Origin: Scortum barcoo
Lineage: Eukaryota > Chordata > Actinopteri > Centrarchiformes > Terapontidae
Direction of reading: 5' to 3'
NCBI GenBank assembly: GCA_023238725.1
Contig: CM041553.1
Coordinates: 17,783,501-17,847,500 of the forward strand
Length of the DNA: 64,000 bases
Position numbers and translations under genes: made by a program. This document shows, in pieces, positions 57,525 to 64,000 of this stretch (position 1 is the stretch's first letter; each line of letters starts with the position of its first letter). Below the pieces are notes generated by a model, which saw nothing but the letters and a program-made list of their open reading frames with translations, searched no databases and was not told the DNA's origin.

Positions 57525-59114
57525 CATTTAGATTAAGATAAGAAGAACCAAATGTCTGAGGTGAATATGAAATATGTTTATTTTAACGTTTAAAGTTTAT
57601 CTAACAGATTGGATACAGCACTTATCCCTGACGATGCTATTAAGTCTTGGCCTCTGCTGGTCTCTACAGGAACAGAAGACTGAGGGCAGGTCTGTTGGTT
57701 CGTACAGTTTGAGGGCCCACACATTTGTTCTGTAGCTCTTAAACTAGAACAGTGATTCATGTCCTTGGGAGTAGATTACATCCTGTGACAACAGTCATAC
57801 ATTTTCTTTTGGGGCTCTGGAACAGCGTGTCTGACTCAAGTTACATCAGAGAGGATCCAACAAAACAGACTTTAGAGTTGTATAGCAGGAACACAAGTGA
57901 TGAAAAACATCTCTGCCTCTGCTGCATCAGTTCTGGATTTTTCTTTATTAATCTTTCTTTTGGAAGTTTGAGTGCAGTGCTGACACACTGGAGGACCCCT
58001 TGAAGACATATAGTAGTACTCTAAATTAGCCACAACTAGATCTTGATTTATATTCTTTATCAACATCACTTTGTCAGTCTTGGCATTCCCAGACGGCCTT
58101 ATAGAACATTTAACTGACTGCTGCGCCTCCTCTGTAATCCTATAGCTCTACTGCTCAGAGGATCCGCACCACAGTGTGATTAGTTACTTTATGGTATATC
58201 TTAATTGTTGTTGTTTTATTCTTATTTTTACTGTTATTCTAATGATTATTCTTTGTTGCACATGAGCACTTTAAAGCTGCCTCAGTAGTATTTTGCTGTA
58301 TGTATTGTATGAGCAGGTGGCAAGTAAAATCTTTGAATTTTGTGCATGTGGCAGTTAGAAGTGAGCCACATTTATAACAACAGCACATCTCGATATCTGT
58401 CTTCCTGTAATCACTGAAGTCATTCGGCAGTGAGCAGCTAAGCACAGATTTACAGCAGTGTGTATGTAGTGTGGCCAAGATTTGGTCAAATCCACAGGTG
58501 TTTCAAAAGAGGCCCAAACATAACTGGCTGCTCTCAGGAGAAATTCATATATCTAGAAAATTCTGTATTTTTTCCACATGATGTAATGGGGAGGGAACAG
58601 AATATATCCATATGTGATACTGTCAGCCATGACCCATGTGAGGGGACTGTTTTGTAACTATGCACAGGTTTTTTGTATTTCTAAATCCCTGTTGGGTACT
58701 GAGACCTGCTTGTTTGTTTGCTCTCCACTCACCATATCTTTGATCTGCGACAGGGTGATCTGCAGGGAGACATTAAGAGCTTTGTCTGTGTCCTCTACAG
58801 GCCTCAGAGCATTTGAGTAGTCCTCCATCAGGTCATTCAGAAGTTTGCGGGCATAATGACCCTGAGCACCATGGGAAACTGGAGGGGGAGGAGGGGGCAA
58901 AGGGAGAACAGAGGGTGGGCAACAGCAAAGGTTACAGTGGACAAATGTCAGGGAATTGCAGAGACAAGAGCAGGAAACAAGGCTGAGTTGGAGTCGTCAC
59001 AGAGAGAAAACAAACTTGTGTTTCAGTCACACATGAACTTCAAAACTGAGCCAACATGCAGAACTGACCTTGCAGCAAAAGGCTGATCCAAACCATCAGC
59101 ACTGCCTTCCTCAT
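54571..59114 (-). CDS. Nicotinic acetylcholine receptor alpha-9/alpha-10-type subunit, 550 aa, seven exons
   Basis: A ligand-gated cation channel subunit; alpha-9/alpha-10 receptors serve efferent synapses on hair cells. Exons on the - strand: 59069-59114 (signal peptide MRKAVLMVWISLLLQ), 58733-58878, 57337-57491, 56789-56969, 55880-56231, 54865-55466, 54571-54741. They join into 550 codons plus TGA. Landmarks: Cys-loop C149-C163 (CVVDVSYFPFDWQQC), vicinal cysteines C213-C214 in YGCCSDPY that define an alpha subunit, M1 234-256, M2 263-282 ([20 protein letters not shown]), M3 about 297-320, M4 near the end (DRFFMWIFFVMVFLMSILII). NIHFCGAEAKPVPHW and FDWQQCNLTFGSWTYNGNQ look like alpha-9; AESMPPAES, FVENVEW and MDRFF look like alpha-10. 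I therefore do not choose between chrna9 and chrna10. The M3-M4 loop is very long, His/Asn-rich and ends in CPCCCPC. Confidence 0.94.
57493..57517. repeat. (CA)n tract at a nicotinic receptor acceptor
   Basis: On the gene strand the intron ends (TG)nTAG immediately before GATGAGAGG, so the acceptor lacks a classical pyrimidine tract. Confidence 0.9.
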
Positions 59115-59630
59115 TTTCAACCAGTCCCAGGCCGAGGGGATCAATTATTCAGCAAAGCAGTTGCTGAGACAGCCCAGGTCCAAATTCAGAGCGTCACTCT
59201 ATTCTGATCTCCATGCTCCCCTGCTGAGGCTGAGCAAGCCGAGACCACAGAAAATGCTCGAAATCTTACATCCTGTCAGAAGCTTTGAATGCATCGCTAG
59301 CTGTTAGTCGCAGTTCGCCTCTGTCAGTGTCTCTCTGTGTGTGATCGCTGCTCTGGAACAGGACCTGGGGCTATCATTCACACACACACACGCACACACA
59401 CACAGGTACACTGTGGTATCACGTAGCACACATGCGCTGGGTGAAATGTGACGCCCGCAGGCCCATCCACTTGTGTACATGACCACAACCTGCTGTACGA
59501 CACACAGACACACAACACAACGCACACACGCACACACACTGAACCGTACTGCATTACACAGGTAATGACAAGTGTCAGTCACACACTTACAATGACACTT
59601 TCTTACCAGTGCTCAGGTCATTCAAGATAA

Positions 59631-59665
<35 letters not shown>

Positions 59666-60926
59666 AACACGTCAGTGAGGATGTGACACGTGTCATACAC
59701 ACTACACATGGTGATGAACTTCACACTGATCCAGGATCACATTTCACCATGTGAATGGGAATCTTTGACATAAGAACAGTGAAACTGTACACTGGTTGTA
59801 GATCTGTGATAAGAGCAGATTTCATCCTCTCTGTGTCTATAGGTTGTCAAAGAGATCTGTGACCAGAGATGGAGGTCAACTGACTGACCTTTAAGGTTTA
59901 TCTTAACATGCTGATTTACACTTTTCTTTTTTGCTTTTCATTTATTTAATGTTTTCATCATATCAAAAGGACCACCATGGAAATATGTTGTGTTCTCATC
60001 CTGAGTCAGGCTTCAGTGTTATGAATAAAACCTTGTTTGTGTTACATGCTATTTAAACTGTGTTTTATTGTATTCAGTCATCTTTTGTCTTCTTTTGAAC
60101 TGAATCTGCATTTCCCCCGTTTTTGGTATGTTTTCTTTTTGTGTATGTCTGTTTCTGTCAGATCATGATCATGTAATGAAGCACACCAAACATTATATAA
60201 TACCACTTAAAAGACTACAAGTGAGAAGAAAAAGAAGATCAAGAGTTTTAACCACTGCTGTTGTTGGGAAAAAAAAATGTAACATTGTGCACCTGTAAAC
60301 TTCAGTGTTTCCTTCTGAAAAAGAACTTAATCCTGAGAAAAGTGATGAGGAGATGAGCAAAGAGAAGAATGATTATAGGTTAGGTTAAACCAGAAGGTTT
60401 CTGGTTAGACTATGAGAAACATCGTGGGAAACATCAGAAGACCTGCCGAGTTTGTGTAAATGTGAAGAAAAAGAAAAGAAAGCATTGTCAGTCAATTTTA
60501 CCTCCAAAAGTTTAAAAACATAGTTTTTATATTGCAAGGCTTTTTTCTGAGATGTCCCTTAGTTCAGTTTTTAGAATAAATCTAAATATAAATCCCAGCT
60601 GGTAACCCTATTGTGTTAGAGTATAAAACTCTTTAATATGAGAACCACCACAGCCAAATTTACGCAAAGTTACAAGACAGCTTGTAAAAAACAAAAGATC
60701 ACACTCATCTTGTTTTTTCTCGTAAAACTACCCATTTAATTTGAATCAGTGCCTGGAATAAACCACCTTAAAAGAAGTGGACAGGATTGTTGTAGTTTAC
60801 AGTAGATCAAAATTATTGCGTCAAACAGCCATGAGAAATGTGACTGCCATTGTTCTAGTCTGCAGAGTACTGTGTTAATGTGTCACTCAGTTTCTGTGGT
60901 ACTGAGCTCGCATAGGACAGGTGTTT

Positions 60927-60928
<2 letters not shown>

Positions 60929-60968
<40 letters not shown>
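60929..60968. repeat. (GT)n microsatellite
   Basis: About 20 GT units, followed by a GTGCGTGCATGTGT variant tail. Confidence 0.95.
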
Positions 60969-60972
<4 letters not shown>

Positions 60973-62489
60973 CATGTGTGTGCGTGCATGTGTGAGTGTG
61001 TGTCTGAAAAGGAAGAAAGTGTGAAATACTGACATTATACCAGAGTAAGAGCAGAAGCTTTGTAAAACATTTCTAACCATCATCTTTGTGCAGGGTTAAA
61101 CATGTGCACTGTGTGTGTGTGTGTGTGTGCAAAAGAGACAGGCAGACAGAAAAAGAAACAGAGTCAGTGGGCTGACAGGCTAAATGTGTGTATATTAAAT
61201 GCACCATAGCTAAAGAAGAAGCAGCGTGAGCTTGTGAATAATAATTATGAGGTTACATCAGTGCAGTGTTGAGTGTGTCTGGGTTCTCACACTAAATGGG
61301 GGAGCAGGAGAGCTCCGGAGGGTGAGACAGTGAGAGAAAGACAGAGAGATAGGGACACAGAAAAAGCACAGACTAGTGCTGTAACAGCTTAGGAAGTGTG
61401 TGTATAATCAGCAACGTCAAAGTCTTTATGTGCACTGATCTCATGATATTCTATCTTATTATTTTTTGACCAAGCCAAAAGTATGCTCTATGTTGCCACA
61501 ATCTGATATATCTCACGTCCTGCTGCCATGAACCTCCATTATTGTCTAAAATCTGTTAAAAGCACATCAGTGAGCTACATCTTTGCACCAAAGGACTTTT
61601 TACTCCCTCCACATTTCTTCACAGAAAACATTTTGAGCGTAAATGGTAAAATTAATGAAAATGGACATTCAACTGCTTTTGTTTCAGGCTGCTGGTATCA
61701 TGCATGCTGGCTTGTTGTCACGCCATCACGAGGTACTGGGACATGTAGACAGAGAGAAGCCTTCAATATTGTTATTGGTTCCCCCTGTGCTTTTCCTACT
61801 ATGACAAGTCAAAATGTCTGCTGTGAAAAAGGGCTGCTACTGTGAAGACAGTTACTGTAGGCTATATAGGCTGTATATGTAATACTCAAATGTAGAATGA
61901 CAACATTTTACTCAAGTATAAGTACGCAAGTGTTATCATCAAAATGTACAAACGTAAAAGTACTCATTTTGTAGTACGACACATTCAAGAATAATGCACA
62001 ATAGCACGGACATGATATTTTTGGATTATAATCATTGTTTCTTTAATGTGTTTGTCACTTTAATGTTGCAGCTGGTAAAGGTAGAGCTAATTTTAATAAC
62101 TTTATTTACAGATGGGTAGCTTGTGAATTCCCTCCATGGATCAATAACACTGTATCCTAAACTATAATAATGATAATACATAAAAAAATATATTAGCTGA
62201 TTATAGCAGGAAAAAGTGAGTGTGTCTGATAACATTAACAATGATTCTTTTCCATTTAGCTGCACCAAGAAGCCGCCAGTGAGCTGGTAACAACAATACC
62301 AGAGCCCCGGAAAATAAAACACAGCCATTATTAATGTTGGTAGCTACACCTGCAGAGACATGTCAAAATGTATGCTGTGAAAAAGACTCATTTATCAGCT
62401 CCTTGGATAACACATCAGAGGCCCTTGAGAGGTAAGTCAGAACAACCGCTACCCGCTGACTGTGAAGTGGCTCCGCTCTGTGTATACCC

Positions 62490-62490
<1 letters not shown>

Positions 62491-62537
<47 letters not shown>
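62491..62537. repeat. (GT)n(GA)n compound microsatellite
   Basis: About 9 GT units pass directly into about 14 GA units. Confidence 0.95.
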
Positions 62538-62540
<3 letters not shown>

Positions 62541-64000
62541 TAGGGATAAGGCATTGTGGTAGTTGTGGGAGAGAGCACGATGAGATGAAAGATCTGACCA
62601 CAGCAGGCAGTCACATGTTAAAGTCTCTCTTTGCCAACACGCAACACGCTGCCAACAGTATTACAGACCATATTTAAAATGAATTTTAAAATGTGATGAT
62701 GTGACTAATATCATGAGATAAACTAACTTAAAAAAAGAGCTATTTTATGAATAAATTTGTACACATTTCAAAGACCTTAAAATAATAATAAATTGAGATT
62801 TATTGTTGTAAAATAATTACTATTACAGCTTATTACATCCAATACTTAAATAGTTTATCAGCAAGAAGTTTGGGGAAGTTGCTCTTTGCCAAGTAAGAAA
62901 GACTTATCGCAAAGTCTGTGCCATGTTCAGGTAGTCTGAGGGTCCTGTGTATATCTACAGGTCTGTAGATGGGTGAGGTTGCGTAAGTGTGTGCATTACA
63001 GAGTGAATGAGCGAACGTGTGCAAGAACTGAGAAAAGAGTGACTTAGAGAGGCTGTGTGTTTGCACAAGTTTGACTATGTAATGTACGTGTGTGTGCATG
63101 TGCTGGGATGTGGTTAACTGTTTTTTTTTTCCAGTGTATCCTTGAAAAGCCTGTGTTGTAGCTCTCATCCTCAGCAGCTACTAACACCACATAAGAATTC
63201 AGAGCTATTCTGAGCTTTTTCCTGGTTATTTGCTGATCCCCGTCGTTTTTTTGTTTTTTTTTTAGCTTTCATTATGATTCAGCTACAGTATAGCCTGTAC
63301 TTATTCATGCTGCCTTCTAACATGCATATTCAAAAGCCCAAATACATACATACTTACGGACATATAATACACTGCGGGTGCTTATGTATAAAATGACACA
63401 GATCTTAAAGTCCTCTAAGGTAACTTCAATCATTTGGGCTAAATAAATAAAACTTACTTGACTTGACTGAGATAGATATAAAGATTTAAAGTCATATCTG
63501 TGATCTAGACTACATCGCCTTACGCTTCCATCTCATATCTACTGTGTGCATAAGTTAGCTATGTATTGATAAACTAGCTATATGTTGTTCTCATTGGCTG
63601 AAGCTTTATCTCACAACCTTTGTCACTTTCTCACTGAGATAATTCATTAAGCATACAAGTCTTCAGTTCCAACTCAGTTCAGCATTTATTAATACAGTAA
63701 TGCAGACACACAGTCTGAAAGCATAGTTTGATTAAACAAGATTGTTTGACCTAATCATCATCAAAAATCCCAGTTATAACGATAAAAATTCACAAATTTA
63801 ATTATTTCTATAAAAACATTTAATATAATGTGTATTTTTATACATATTTTATACATAGGTTCAGTACATGGCAACTTAATATCCCATACTGTATGTTTTG
63901 ATCTTAGTGGTATTAGTCAGAATAATATTTAAAAAAAAAACTCATGTGAAGTTGACCAGATGTTCACATACAAAATGTATAAATTATACCTTTTACAAAG

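Larger units (their letters stand above)
59115..64000. other. Region upstream of the nicotinic receptor, no gene recognised
   Basis: 4.9 kb with microsatellites at 59376-59403 (CA), 59632-59663 (CA), 60929-60968 (GT) and 62491-62537 (GT then GA), and AT-rich sequence to the window edge. All open stretches are short and have no family similarity that I recognise. The proximal part should contain the receptor promoter; no TATA box stands out. Confidence 0.55.

Overview
The window is animal nuclear DNA, most likely from a teleost fish. Its genes are split by GT...AG introns, it carries many (GT)n, (CT)n and (TATC)n microsatellites, and it has stretches that I recognise from memory as dispersed repeats of spiny-rayed (percomorph) fishes. 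No bacterial, CRISPR or phage features are present.

Layout: (1) 1-32.2 kb, + strand: the 3' 32 exons of slit2 (secreted axon-guidance ligand of Robo receptors), from LRR domain 1 to the stop codon at 30641. The microRNA mir-218 lies in one intron and identifies the gene as slit2. (2) 34.1-37.5 kb, - strand: a complete intelectin gene (calcium-dependent glycan-binding lectin) with altered ligand-site residues and a 253-bp inverted-repeat element in one intron. (3) 42.95-44.3 kb, - strand: a single-exon D1-class dopamine receptor. (4) about 45.7-48.4 kb, - strand: a decayed but intron-containing glutamine synthetase pseudogene. (5) 49.7-51.5 kb, - strand: a two-exon GIMAP-like (AIG1) GTPase with a very long coiled coil and a C-terminal CaaX-like box. 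(6) 54.57-59.1 kb, - strand: a seven-exon alpha-9/alpha-10-type nicotinic acetylcholine receptor subunit. (7) 59.1-64.0 kb: no gene recognised.

The genes are neighbours, not a pathway. slit2, a D1-class receptor and an alpha-9/10 receptor subunit recall human 4p, which holds SLIT2, DRD5 and CHRNA9, so the region may be a conserved vertebrate block into which intelectin and GIMAP-type immune genes and a glutamine synthetase copy have moved. Exon coordinates were read by hand from reading frame, family similarity and splice consensus. I see no sign of a wholly new biological system. The most interesting observations are a possible unannotated in-frame microexon in slit2, the glutamine synthetase pseudogene, the changed intelectin pocket, the inverted-repeat element and a LINE fragment ending just upstream of a slit2 exon.
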